Part shown: positions 51,201 through 59,874 of the stretch, piece by piece
How the letters are laid out: every line of letters starts with the position of its first letter
How positions within the stretch are numbered: position 1 is the stretch's first letter
The notes under the pieces: model-generated
What the model was told of the DNA's origin: nothing
Database searches by the model: none
What the model saw: the letters and a program-made list of their open reading frames with translations, nothing else
Translations under genes and position numbers: made by a program
NCBI RefSeq assembly: GCF_039729145.1
Contig: NZ_CP155793.1
Span: 248,001 to 312,000 of the forward strand
Length of the DNA: 64,000 nt
From: Microbacterium sp. SY138
GTDB lineage: Bacteria; Actinomycetota; Actinomycetes; Actinomycetales; Microbacteriaceae
Direction of reading: 5' to 3'

Positions 51201-51678
51201 GAACCTTCGCTTTGTAGAAGAGTCGCTGGGCGTCAAGACGTTGCGCGATTATTTCGTTACGAAGGCGGGCAAGTCGAGATTCTATGACGATCATGTGCAG
51301 CGCTATAAGAAGCGTCCGATTTACTGGATGTTCTCGAGCCCGAAGGGGTCATTTAACGCACTGATCTATCTGCATCGCTACACGCCTTCGACGGTCTCAA
51401 CGGTCCTCAACGAATACCTGCGCGAGTACGAGGCCAAGCTCACCGTCGCTCTCCAACAGGCTGAATTGTCCGTTGTCGGTGGCGGGTCAGCGAAGGACCA
51501 AAAAGAAGCCGACCGGCTCCGCAAGGTGCTCGCAGAGCTGCGGGACTACGAACACGATGTGCTCTACCCGCTCGCAACCCAGCAGATCGCGATCGATCTT
51601 GATGATGGTGTGAAGGCGAACTACCCGAAGTTCTACCCCGCGGTGAAGAAGATCGCGGGCCTGGAAGCAATCGAGTAG
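48232..51678 (+). CDS. pglX: BREX adenine-specific DNA methyltransferase PglX
   Basis: This 1148-aa protein has the SAM motif DPACGSGHILTYAF starting at D294 and the target-base motif NPPY at 465-468, the N6-adenine class. Typical insertions and a C-terminal target-recognition half follow. PglX marks host DNA at a non-palindromic site, and absence of the mark exposes phage DNA. It appears intact with no phase-variable tract. It starts 10 bp after brxC (AAGGAATAGGC ribosome-binding site). Confidence 0.94.
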   Translation: MDTKALENFAKAARRELIAAVAAQASAVLALGSVARTERAETVRRLETEIAVHGHEHVIDKVAYTWFNRLIALRFMDAKGYTASGVVSPAQGQAYGQPEILADAKRGDIDADVVTSSAMRGSILGLLDGTRRSTDAEGEAYALLLTEYCRYWHKSMPFMFEREGDYTELLVPAGLLADDGIVTRARNVLSEEVCADVEVIGWLYQFYISERKDEVFAGFKKNKKAGADEIPAATQLFTPHWIVRYLVENSIGRLWMLNRPDSRLVDRMDYYIAPVDVETDFLKLSGPEELTVIDPACGSGHILTYAFDLLYAIYEEEGYAPSDIPGLILSYNLHGTEIDARAGSLAAFALVMKARARQRNFFRNGIRPRICVVERIAFDAAELEVLFTEGGDERAEREFWSQFAHADTVGALVAPTAGLSEVLDAHLAAAEVGADLVVASVAERARRVCQQAKYLEQKYAAIVANPPYMGAKNMSGPLVAHLTFTYPDSKADLMTAFMERGLQLLLPRGVMAMINLPSWMFISSFAKLRVKLISRTFFAQLAHLGRGVFGSDFGSVAFVLVNRAGGSNERGDYRRLFDKHVQVRSSDFIRDRFLESADRRYLARQADFLAVPNAPIAYWLTPDEFHLYARGAVLREMATTVTGIQTSDNETFFRRWFEVSRDQLRDSPEDINRKWVPIEKGGEFRRWYGNREYVVDWAGDGRDIRARETWTRNKSRISGERYFFRRGVTWSRITIGRFSARLTPGDSIFDNAGSCLFADSHVSPILGLLNSRVADRYLELLAPTLNTQPGDIDRIPVVAELLQGGSVVDECVAIAKRDWDSSEMSWEFEGLDVLKVESGSLSESVSETLGAWAAVTERLRYMEEQNNREMIALYPVPEGIASEVQIADVALIRNYALSDSPAASRAIIEELISYAVGCMFGRYSLDKGGLILAKPGQTAQDYFAVVQSPSFPPDADNVIPFVDDGWFQDDIVERLRQFLRVAFGAEGLEENLRFVEESLGVKTLRDYFVTKAGKSRFYDDHVQRYKKRPIYWMFSSPKGSFNALIYLHRYTPSTVSTVLNEYLREYEAKLTVALQQAELSVVGGGSAKDQKEADRLRKVLAELRDYEHDVLYPLATQQIAIDLDDGVKANYPKFYPAVKKIAGLEAIE

Positions 51679-51762
51679 CGACCGTGAGCGCACCCACAAG
51701 TTACTGCTGGAGATCGCCCTGCGCCGTGATCTCCGTAGTGCCCCCCACGACGAGGACCTCGG

Positions 51763-54267
51763 ATGAGTAAGACACCGACCATCGCCGAACATCTCGCGGC
51801 CCGATTCGAGGGCGCGCGCATCGTCGTGTGGCACGACGCTGACGGCAGTTATGCCGACGAGCTGGACGGTCAGTTGCCCGTGGGCGTCACGGTGCTGCGC
51901 GTTGCCGACAACGAGTTTGCCCTCAAACATCGAATCCTGCGCGAGGACAAGGTGTCGAAGTTCCTGGTGTATCGAACCGGCAGCGTGCCTGAGGGTGTGG
52001 GGAACTGGCTGCTGGACATTGAGCTCGCGAACGGCCCGATCTTCACCGCAGACCGCAGCGCGCTCATGGGGGCGACCCTCGGCCTGACCGGACCGGGTGC
52101 CGCCGAGCTCGTTGCGCAGTATCCCAGGTTCTTCGGGGACAGCAGGTTGGTGTCTAGGTTCCGAGCACTACTCTCGCCCGGAGATGACCCGACTGTCGTG
52201 CGTGCGAAGATGTGCGCGGCCCTGCTGGGACAGAAGGAGCACAGCTTCTCCGAGCTCACTCGCACGCTGCTAATCCAGTATGCAGACGGCAGCGCTGCCG
52301 GGGTCGATGCCATCCAAGAGCATGAGCTTGCCGACTTCCATTGGGGCGGCGCCGAGCACATCTACGGCTATGCAACGGCCGCCCCGACCGTTGCGGGCTT
52401 CGCGTTGTGGATGTTCCAGCGCGCCGCAGAGGGCTTCGATACCGCTTCATCAAACAAGGCTCGAAATCTCGCAATCGATTTCCGCAGTTTCCGCGATTCA
52501 AAGCGGAGCGCATACGCCATGAAGGTACTTGCTCGGAAGATTGAAGACGACCTCAGCTATAAGGAGGTCGCTGCGCAGCTGCCCTGGGAGACGATCCAAG
52601 ACACAGACGTCTTCGAAGCATCCGAGCGTGAAGTCATCCACCGTCTCGTCGAGAGCATCGTGTCGCAGAGAATGTCGACGCGAGACGTCCTCGATACGAT
52701 CAGCGCTCGACGCCGCGAAAGCTTCTGGTCCGACGACTACGCGACACTTTACGACGGACTGAGCTCGGCGGCAGAGCTAATCCCTGCGATCCGGACTGCG
52801 AAACTCGAGATCGCATCCTTCGACGACGGGCTGACGCGGTATCGCGACGAATGGTTCCGCATCGATCAGCTCTACCGAATGTTCACCCATGCGTACCTGA
52901 CTGCGGAGTTCAAACAGCCGCTCGAAGCGTTGGGTGACCTCGTGGAGAGCGCGTACGTTACCGACTTCCTGGCGAAACTCGGTGTGAGCTGGCAGGCGCA
53001 GGTCGACGGGGTAGAGCGCTGGCGCACCCTGAATGTCCCATCGCAGTCATCGTTTTACGAGCACTACGTCGCCAAGATCCTCAAGGGTCGTAAGAAGGCG
53101 GTCGTCGTCATCTCGGATGCTCTGCGCTACGAGGTCGCTGAAGAGCTCACTTTGAGCATCCGCGGCGAGAACAAGTTCGAAGCCAAGATCGAAGCGATGC
53201 TGGGCGTGCTCCCGAGCTACACCCAACTGGGAATGGCATCTCTGCTGCCGAACCAGACGCTGGCACATTCGCCACACGGCGATCCCGTGCTCGTGGACGG
53301 ACAGAAGTCGGACGGCACCGCGAACCGGACGAAGATTCTTAGCTCTGTTGGTGGAGCAGCGATCCAAGCAAAAACCTTCCTCGAGATGAAGCCGGGCGAT
53401 CGCCGAGATCTGTACGCATCCCACCAGGTGCTGTACGTCTACCACGACACGATCGATGCCACCGGTGACAAGGCGGTGTCAGAGCATCGCACATTCGCTG
53501 CCGCAGCGGACGCGATCCGCGAGCTGCTCGACATCGTCAAGAAGCTCGCGAGCGCGAACGCGACGAACATCTTCGTAACCGCAGACCACGGCTTCTTGTA
53601 CCAGCGGTCGAAGTTGGCGCCGCAGTTCAACCTCACTGTGAAGCCGCAGGGCGAGACGATCGTGGCTGAAAAGCGTCGCTACGTGCTCGGCCGGGGTCTG
53701 AAGCAAGATCCAGCATTCCGGACATTCCAGCCGGAGCAGATCGGGCTTTCGAGCGACCTCGAGGTGCAGATCCCCAACTCGATTCAGCGCATCGTGCAGC
53801 CCGGTGCGGGGTTCCAGTTCGTGCATGGGGGAGCGTCACTGCAGGAGATCGTCGTACCCGTCATCTCGATCAAAAAGGGCCGCAGCGACACAGTCGAGTC
53901 CGTCAATGTTGAGATCCATCCGGAGTCTGACAAGATCACGACCGGACAGGTCGTGGTGAAGCTGTATCAGTCGACCAAGGTGGAGCCGAACCGGCCCGCA
54001 CGGCGGCTGCGCGCTGGGCTCTACTTCGGGGACCAATTGATCTCGAACGAGCAAGAGATGACCTTCGACTCGGACAGCGTTGAGGGACGCGACCGGTTCC
54101 AAAGTGTGACCCTGTTGCTGAGCAAAGATGCCGACAGCGCGAACAATCAGAGCGTTGAGTTCCGGTTGTCGGAACCGATCGAAGGCACCGACCAGTGGAA
54201 GAAGTATAGGGGTGTGCCATATACGGTAAAGCGCGCCTTCGCGAGTGACGACGGATGGGACTTCTGA
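51763..54267 (+). CDS. pglZ: BREX alkaline-phosphatase-superfamily protein PglZ
   Basis: This 834-aa protein carries the PglZ domain, with SDALRYEVAEE at about residues 450-460 and ADHGFLYQ at about 607-614 supplying alkaline-phosphatase-type metal ligands. PglZ is the signature BREX component. The first 84 bp after pglX are not part of it, and its ATG overlaps the TGA of a short open stretch there. It overlaps brxL by one base (TGATGA). Confidence 0.93.
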   Translation: MSKTPTIAEHLAARFEGARIVVWHDADGSYADELDGQLPVGVTVLRVADNEFALKHRILREDKVSKFLVYRTGSVPEGVGNWLLDIELANGPIFTADRSALMGATLGLTGPGAAELVAQYPRFFGDSRLVSRFRALLSPGDDPTVVRAKMCAALLGQKEHSFSELTRTLLIQYADGSAAGVDAIQEHELADFHWGGAEHIYGYATAAPTVAGFALWMFQRAAEGFDTASSNKARNLAIDFRSFRDSKRSAYAMKVLARKIEDDLSYKEVAAQLPWETIQDTDVFEASEREVIHRLVESIVSQRMSTRDVLDTISARRRESFWSDDYATLYDGLSSAAELIPAIRTAKLEIASFDDGLTRYRDEWFRIDQLYRMFTHAYLTAEFKQPLEALGDLVESAYVTDFLAKLGVSWQAQVDGVERWRTLNVPSQSSFYEHYVAKILKGRKKAVVVISDALRYEVAEELTLSIRGENKFEAKIEAMLGVLPSYTQLGMASLLPNQTLAHSPHGDPVLVDGQKSDGTANRTKILSSVGGAAIQAKTFLEMKPGDRRDLYASHQVLYVYHDTIDATGDKAVSEHRTFAAAADAIRELLDIVKKLASANATNIFVTADHGFLYQRSKLAPQFNLTVKPQGETIVAEKRRYVLGRGLKQDPAFRTFQPEQIGLSSDLEVQIPNSIQRIVQPGAGFQFVHGGASLQEIVVPVISIKKGRSDTVESVNVEIHPESDKITTGQVVVKLYQSTKVEPNRPARRLRAGLYFGDQLISNEQEMTFDSDSVEGRDRFQSVTLLLSKDADSANNQSVEFRLSEPIEGTDQWKKYRGVPYTVKRAFASDDGWDF

Positions 54268-56414
54268 TGAGCGACGATATCGATCTGACAGAGGCCCCCT
54301 ACTTTGAGCAGGGTGGGCAGGAGCCGAGTGCTCACGAGCCTATCGAGCAGAACGAGCTAGACCGCAAGGCAAACGAGCATTTTGCTGGCGCCGTTGTTCG
54401 CAAGGATCTCGTTAAGGCCGTCAAGGGCAACGCGATCGTGCCGTCGTACGTGCTGGAATACCTGCTCGGTCAATACGCGGCATCCGACGACGAGGCGACG
54501 ATCCAAGCGGGCATCGACAAGGTGCGGGGCATCCTCGCCCAGCACTACGTGCACCGCAACGAGTCGGAACTGGTCAAGTCGAAGATCCGCGAGAAGGGTC
54601 GCTTCCGGATCATCGACAAGGTAAGCGTCACGCTGAACGAGAAGGACGACGTCTACCAGGCGTCGTTCGGCAGCCTCGGCATCACCGGTGTGATCGTCGA
54701 GGCGAGCATCGTCAACGCGAATCAGAAGCTCTTGGTTGGTGGGGTGTGGTGCCTCTGCGACATCGAGTACTTCCACAACGAAGATGCCCGTGTCGTGCCG
54801 TGGGTTCTGGGAAGCCTGAAGCCGATCCAGATGTCAAACTTCGACTACCAGGGTTACCTCGAGTCCCGTGCGAAGTTCACCACCGACGAGTGGATCGACT
54901 TGCTCATCCAGTCGATCGGCTTCAACCCCGAGATGTTCGGGCGACGTGCCAAACTGTTGCAGCTCATCCGTCTCATCCCTTTCGTCGAGCGCAACTACAA
55001 CCTCGTTGAGCTCGGTCCGAAGGGCACTGGTAAGTCGCACATCTACTCGGAGTTCTCGCCACACGGCATGCTGATCTCCGGCGGCGAGGTCACCGTACCC
55101 AAGCTGTTCGTCAGCAACGCCAATGGTCGCCTCGGCCTTGTTGGGTACTGGGACGTCGTGGCATTTGACGAGTTCGCGGGCAAGAAGAAGCGCACCGACA
55201 AGGCGCTCGTCGACATCATGAAGAACTACATGGCGAACAAGTCGTTCTCGCGAGGTGTCGAGACGTTGGGCGCTGAGGCGTCAATGGTGTTCGTGGGCAA
55301 TACGTCGCACACGGTGCCCTACATGCTCAAGCACTCCGACCTGTTCGACGAACTGCCCGAGAGCTACCACGACTCGGCGTACCTCGATCGACTGCACTTC
55401 TACATCCCGGGCTGGGAGATCGACACGATTCGAAGCGAGATGTTCTCCAGCGGCTACGGATTCGTCGTCGACTACATCGCCGAGGTGTTCAAGTCGATGC
55501 GGAACCTGGACTATTCCGACAGGTATCAGCGATACTTCACGCTCGGCTCAGATATCTCGACACGTGATCGTGATGCCATTCACAAGACCTTCTCCGGTCT
55601 CATAAAGCTGCTCTACCCACACGAGCAGGCGACGCCCGAGGAGATCGAGGAGATCCTGCGATTCGCAATCGAGGGCCGTAAGCGTGTAAAGGACCAGATC
55701 CTTCGGATCGACTCGACGATGGCGGGGGTGGACTTCGGCTACAACACCGCGGGTCGTGGCTGGTCAGCGGTGACGACGCTCGAGGAAGAAGAGTACCCGA
55801 CGCATTACTATCGCGGTCGCCCCAGCGCTCCGAGCCCGACGCTCCCAACAGTGACAGAGGATGCTTCTTCGCCTGAAGCTTCATCAACCGGTCCTAAGGC
55901 CGCTGCCGTGTCGGCGGTACTGTTCGAGGGCCACCGCGACTACACGGAGAACCAGCGAGGCATCTCCTTCGAGATGCTGCTCGGCCCGTATCTGCGTGGC
56001 GCGACCGACATCGAACTGCACGACCCGTACATTCGCCAGGGCCACCAGGGGCGCAACCTCGTTGAACTGCTCGCTCTCCTCGCCGCAGAGAAGGATCCAG
56101 CGGATGAGGTTGTTGTGAATCTCTTCACCGTGCTCGATGAGGTTCCCGAGTATCAGGCCAAGCAACTTCGGATGCTCAACGACATCGTGCAGGGCGCCGC
56201 CAAACAAGGAGTCAAGGTCAATCTCGCCAAGGACCCTGGCGGTCATGATCGGTGGATCCGAACCGACACCGGGTGGCGCATAAACCTTGGCCGGGGACTC
56301 GACATCTTCCAGAAGTCCGACAGCGGCTGGTTCGATTTCGGCGGCAGCCGACAGGAGTTCCGCCAGGTCCGTGCATTTGGGATCACCTACATGCGGGACG
56401 CGGAAGGACGATGA
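54267..56414 (+). CDS. brxL: BREX protein BrxL with MIT_C-like C-terminal domain
   Basis: This 719-aa protein begins like BrxL: NEHFAGAVVRKDLVKAVKGN, VPSYVLEYLLGQY, then the AAA+ core with Walker A GPKGTGKSH (250-258) and VVAFDEFAGKKK. In canonical BrxL a Lon-like protease domain follows the linker. Here residues about 553-719 instead read GISFEMLLGPYLRGATDIEL, DPYIRQGHQGRNLVELL, GHDRWIRTDTGWRINLGRGL and DIFQ. This pattern resembles, from memory, the phospholipase-D-like MIT_C domain, and no Lon Ser/Lys dyad segment is visible. It is a DNA-binding motor in BREX. Confidence 0.88.
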   Translation: MSDDIDLTEAPYFEQGGQEPSAHEPIEQNELDRKANEHFAGAVVRKDLVKAVKGNAIVPSYVLEYLLGQYAASDDEATIQAGIDKVRGILAQHYVHRNESELVKSKIREKGRFRIIDKVSVTLNEKDDVYQASFGSLGITGVIVEASIVNANQKLLVGGVWCLCDIEYFHNEDARVVPWVLGSLKPIQMSNFDYQGYLESRAKFTTDEWIDLLIQSIGFNPEMFGRRAKLLQLIRLIPFVERNYNLVELGPKGTGKSHIYSEFSPHGMLISGGEVTVPKLFVSNANGRLGLVGYWDVVAFDEFAGKKKRTDKALVDIMKNYMANKSFSRGVETLGAEASMVFVGNTSHTVPYMLKHSDLFDELPESYHDSAYLDRLHFYIPGWEIDTIRSEMFSSGYGFVVDYIAEVFKSMRNLDYSDRYQRYFTLGSDISTRDRDAIHKTFSGLIKLLYPHEQATPEEIEEILRFAIEGRKRVKDQILRIDSTMAGVDFGYNTAGRGWSAVTTLEEEEYPTHYYRGRPSAPSPTLPTVTEDASSPEASSTGPKAAAVSAVLFEGHRDYTENQRGISFEMLLGPYLRGATDIELHDPYIRQGHQGRNLVELLALLAAEKDPADEVVVNLFTVLDEVPEYQAKQLRMLNDIVQGAAKQGVKVNLAKDPGGHDRWIRTDTGWRINLGRGLDIFQKSDSGWFDFGGSRQEFRQVRAFGITYMRDAEGR

Positions 56415-56476
56415 ATGTGGAAAAAACGACCGTGACAGCATTCGATCTGCTGCAAGTACGGCGCCAGCATGTCTAG
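56411..56476 (+). CDS. 21-codon linking ORF between brxL and the membrane protein gene
   Basis: The ATG overlaps the brxL stop (ATGA), and the TAG lies inside the next gene after its ATG at 56469. It begins MNVEKTTVTAFDLL. The double overlap would hand ribosomes from brxL to the accessory genes. It may be a genuine microprotein or only a coupling device. Confidence 0.4.
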   Translation: MNVEKTTVTAFDLLQVRRQHV

Positions 56477-57458
56477 CAGAGCCGTCCCCGTAGTGCTCAT
56501 CATCGGCGGCGGCGCCGCGGCGATGGGGGGCGTAGCCGCTGGAACCGTCGGCGGTGTGCAGATCGGGCGGGCCCAGAAGCGCATCAAAATGCAAGCCTCG
56601 AAGCACGACGCGCGCCTCGAAGTTCATCTCCAGATGGTTGACCAGACCAACGTTGCCCTCCGGATGCTCGGAGACACGCAGACTCATGCTCAACGGGTGA
56701 TCATCCATCGGATGCGCGACTTCCTCGTACGGCACGCAAAGCAAGTCCGAACCCACGAGCACCTCATTCTCAACGGAGTTGACGGCGCAAACTTGCGGGT
56801 GTTCAGCTTGTCGCCGATGGATTCGGACCTTGCCGGCTGGGTCAGGGGGGTCGTCGGCGCGGCGAGTGCAGGCGCGACGATGCCGTTCGCTCTGAGTGCC
56901 GTGGTCGTGAAGTATGCGAGTGCAAGCACAGGCACACCGATCTCTACTCTTAGCGGCGCAGCGGCGAAAAATGCGCGCCTGGCGTTTCTGGGTGGAGGGA
57001 GCCTGCAAAGCGGCGGAGGAGGGGTGAAGCTCGGCAAGACGGCTGGAGGCCTCGCCGCGATCGGTCCGGCAGTGCTCCTCGCTGGCGTCGCCGTCAAGAA
57101 CCAGGGAACAAAGGCTCGTACGGAAGCAGAGCGACACAAGACCGAAGTCGAAGTTTCGATCGCCGCGCTCGACACACGTGACCAGTTGCTTCGCGGGGTG
57201 CAGGAGCGGGCACAAGAGCTCCAAGTCCTCATTGGTCGCATGGTTGCACGCGCCGAGGATGCACTCGACCGCCTAGAATCCGAGCCGTTCGACATGTCCC
57301 TTCATGCCGAGCTCCTACAGACTGCACTCGTTCTTGTGAAGTCAGTGCGCGAGGTTGCCACGGCGCCCGTCGCCGACGAGGAGGGGAACATCGATGCAGG
57401 AACTCAGAGCCTGATCTTTACCTACCGCAACATCTATGAGGAGCCGACCGATGGCTGA
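56469..57458 (+). CDS. BREX-linked glycine-rich membrane protein (unknown family)
   Basis: This 329-aa protein has an N-terminal hydrophobic Gly/Ala segment (VPVVLIIGGGAAAMGGVAAG, residues about 6-25) and a helical part (about 35-85). A second hydrophobic region at about 118-140 (GWVRGVVGAASAGATMPFAL) leads into a glycine-zipper-like stretch: TGTPISTLSGAAAKNARLAF, LGGGSLQSGGGGVKLG, GGLAAIGPAVLLAGVAV. A long C-terminal coiled coil follows (residues about 215-310). I recall similar Gly-rich motifs in uncharacterised bacterial membrane proteins but cannot name a family. It is in the BREX operon and overlaps the next gene by 8 bp. It could be a membrane-acting effector (inference). Confidence 0.7.
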   Translation: MSSRAVPVVLIIGGGAAAMGGVAAGTVGGVQIGRAQKRIKMQASKHDARLEVHLQMVDQTNVALRMLGDTQTHAQRVIIHRMRDFLVRHAKQVRTHEHLILNGVDGANLRVFSLSPMDSDLAGWVRGVVGAASAGATMPFALSAVVVKYASASTGTPISTLSGAAAKNARLAFLGGGSLQSGGGGVKLGKTAGGLAAIGPAVLLAGVAVKNQGTKARTEAERHKTEVEVSIAALDTRDQLLRGVQERAQELQVLIGRMVARAEDALDRLESEPFDMSLHAELLQTALVLVKSVREVATAPVADEEGNIDAGTQSLIFTYRNIYEEPTDG

Positions 57459-57870
57459 TTCCAAGAAGAGCACTCTCGCCCGGATGGCAGGCGAGATCAC
57501 AGGGGCGGACGCCCTGACGGCGCTGAACCAACTTGTCACCGCTACGCGAGAGTCGATCCAGATCCATGAGACCGAAAGCACCAAGCGCGAGCAGCTCCGT
57601 ACCTACCGGGAGACCGAGGTTAGACGTATCAAGTCATCCGAGAGGATGCTTAAGCAGTACTTCGATCAGATCTTCGCCGAGCGCGCAGAAACCCATCGAA
57701 AGCTCTTCGCAGGATTGGACGTCGCGCTTGAGAGCGGTGACAGCTCCGCGTTGCAGACGATCGTCGGAGGCATCGTCGAGGTCGCCCGCACCTCTCCGCT
57801 CGCTGGTATCGGCGACATCGCCGAGCTGAAGCGCGCGATGGAGGACCCGGACGCAGTGTTCGACCTCTGA
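57451..57870 (+). CDS. BREX-linked coiled-coil protein (unknown family)
   Basis: This 139-aa protein is almost wholly helical, with heptads over residues 20-90 (ATRESIQIHETESTKREQLR, then YRETEVRRIKSSERMLKQYF). A short Gly-containing C-terminal part reads QTIVGGIVEVARTSPLAGIG. No membrane segment or catalytic motif is visible. It overlaps the membrane protein gene, so the two products probably act together; the coiled coils could pair. It is the last gene of the BREX operon. Confidence 0.7.
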   Translation: MADSKKSTLARMAGEITGADALTALNQLVTATRESIQIHETESTKREQLRTYRETEVRRIKSSERMLKQYFDQIFAERAETHRKLFAGLDVALESGDSSALQTIVGGIVEVARTSPLAGIGDIAELKRAMEDPDAVFDL

Positions 57871-58303
57871 GCAACAGCAAGCGTCGCAGGAGATTGCGGT
57901 CGAGGAGGGGCCGCTGTTCGAACTGGCAGCGATCGCGAGAGACGAGCCGGGCCGAGCACATCGAGCTGCCCGGTCGCCTCGCTTATCGCAGATTCCGCGC
58001 GCTCGACGGCCGGTGATCGCGCATCGCGGGCCGCAACCTGAGACGCGGCGCTTTTCGCGAACCTCACGTCGTCCGCGACCGGCATCCGCGCGCACCGCGC
58101 GACTTGGGGAGTTCATGAGAGGGAACCGCCGCTTCTTGCCCGTGACCGCCCCAACCGGGGGTGGACCGGGGCGGGATTGATTTCTAGCTAGGGTCTACTT
58201 GCGCGGCGAACGCGTTTGTCACCGGTCTCCTAACCCGCTTCGGCTGGATCCGATCTCGATCTCGATCTCGATCTGACGATTTGCGTCCCGTCCAGCTTCG
58301 TCG
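57871..58303. other. Right edge of the BREX island, non-coding
   Basis: These 433 bp lie between the last island gene and the SulP pseudogene. No convincing gene is present on either strand; a minus-strand open frame at 57666-58085 is mostly antisense to the island gene and Ala/Ser-rich by composition. It contains a fourfold hexamer repeat near 58251 and no clear attachment site. Confidence 0.5.
58251..58274 (+). repeat. (CGATCT)x4 hexamer repeat
   Basis: Four perfect head-to-tail copies of CGATCT lie 30 bp beyond the 3' end of the SulP gene. It is prone to slippage but outside any coding region. Confidence 0.8.
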
Positions 58304-59808
58304 CTACTCGAACCCGCCCGTCAGCCGCCCGTGCGTCGTCGCGCTCGAGTCATTCATCCCGACGATCTCCACCGCCTTCCCCAACGCGGCGTACTTCGTC
58401 TCGATCGCATCCAACGCCGCCACGGTCGACGCATCCCACACATGCGACCCCGACAGGTCAACCACGACCCGATCCGGAGCGTCCGTATAAGAGAACAACG
58501 TCGTCAGATCATTGCTCGACGCGAAGAACAACTCCCCCTCCACGGCATACGTCACCACATCGCCAGCCGGTCCCAGCTCTCGACGAACCGAAACAAAGTG
58601 CGCCACCCGCCGCACGAACAGCACCGACGCGACCAGCACCCCACCCACAACCCCGACCGCCAGGTTGTGCGTGATCAGCACCAGCGCCACCGTCGCGACC
58701 ATCACGAACGTCTCGCTCTTCGGCATCCGCTTCAACGTCGACGGACGCACGCTGTGCCAGTCGAACGCCCCGATCGCGACCATGATCATCACGGCTACCA
58801 GCGCCGCCATCGGGATCGTCCCGACGAAGTCGCCGAACACGACCACCAACAGGAACAGGAAGATCCCGGCGCAGAACGTGGAGATGCGGGTCCGCGCGCG
58901 CCCGAGGCCTTCACGTTGATCATGGTCTGACCGATCACCGCGCACCCGCCCATGCCGCCGAACATTCCCGACAGCACGTTCGCCACACCTTGCCCCCACG
59001 ACTCGCGCGTCTTGTTCGAGCGGGTGTCGGTGATCTCGTCGACGAGCTTCGCGGTGAGCAGCGACTCCAGCAGCCCGACCACCGCGACCCCGAGCGCAAA
59101 CGGCGCAATGATCGTGAACGTCTCCCACGTCAGCGGCACGTTCGGGATGAACAGCGAGGGCAAGCTCCGCGGCAGCTCACCCTGATCGCCGACCGTCGGC
59201 ACCGTGATCCCGAAGGCGAGCACGACGCCCGTAACGATGATCACCGACACGAGAGGTGCAGGCACGACCTTGGTGAGCTTCGGCATCACCAGCATCACGA
59301 AGATCCCGAGCGCCACCAGCGGATACACCAGCCACGGCACGTCGATCAGCTGCGGGAACTGCGAGCTGAACACGAAGATCGCCAGCGCGTTCACGAACCC
59401 GACCATGACGCTCCTGGGGATGAACCGCATGAGCTTCGCGACGCCGAGCACCCCGAGGATCACCTGGAAGATGCCGGCGAGGATGACGGTCGCGATGAAG
59501 TAGTCCAGTCCGTACATCGGCGCGACCGGTGCGATCACGAGCGCCACGGCTCCGGTCGCCGCGGTCACCATCGCCGGTCGCCCGCCGAGGAACGCGATCG
59601 ACACCGCCATGATGAACGAGGAGAACAGCCCCACCTTCGGGTCGACGCCCGCGATCACCGAGAACGCGATCGCCTCCGGAATGAGGGCAAGTCCCACGAC
59701 GAGACCTGCCAGCACCTCGCGGGTCAGCATCCGCGGACTCTTCAGCGCCGTCAGAACTGAGGGGTTCGCCCGATAGCGGGCACGATCATCGACCGTCGTT
59801 GCAGACAT
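58304..59808 (-). pseudogene. SulP family anion transporter with frameshift
   Basis: The N-terminal part (from ATG 59808) has the SulP membrane domain: LTREVLAGLVVGLALIPEAI, GGRPAMVTAATGAVALV, ESLLTAKLVDEITDTRSNKT, GGCAVIGQTMINVKASGAR. Right after this the frame breaks. The expected continuation TRISTFCAGIFLFLLVVVFG, the remaining helices and the STAS domain (VVDLSGSHVWDASTVAALDA) are in another frame ending at 58304. The break lies at about 58889-58905 in a GCGCGCGCGG run, a net one-base loss or two-base gain. It could be a true pseudogene or a sequencing error. The intact protein would be about 500 aa, moving sulfate or bicarbonate. Confidence 0.85.
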
Positions 59809-59874
59809 GGAGCTCCAGGGGAAGGCGCCTCAGAGAAAGAGGCAGACGCTCCAGCGTAGGGCGGTGTTGAACTA

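Noticed and set aside
48232..51678. Phase-variable tract in pglX
   Set aside because: No homopolymer or short tandem repeat long enough for slippage was found in the coding sequence.
57666..58085. Minus-strand frame at the island edge
   Set aside because: Half of it is antisense to the coiled-coil gene and the remainder is low-complexity Ala/Ser/Arg, so it was not called as a gene.
43245..58303. Direct repeats flanking the BREX island as attachment sites
   Set aside because: No repeat of useful length was seen at the two edges; the island boundaries remain undefined.
58331..58930. Plus-strand His/Arg-rich frames under the SulP gene
   Set aside because: They are antisense shadows of a recognisable transporter.
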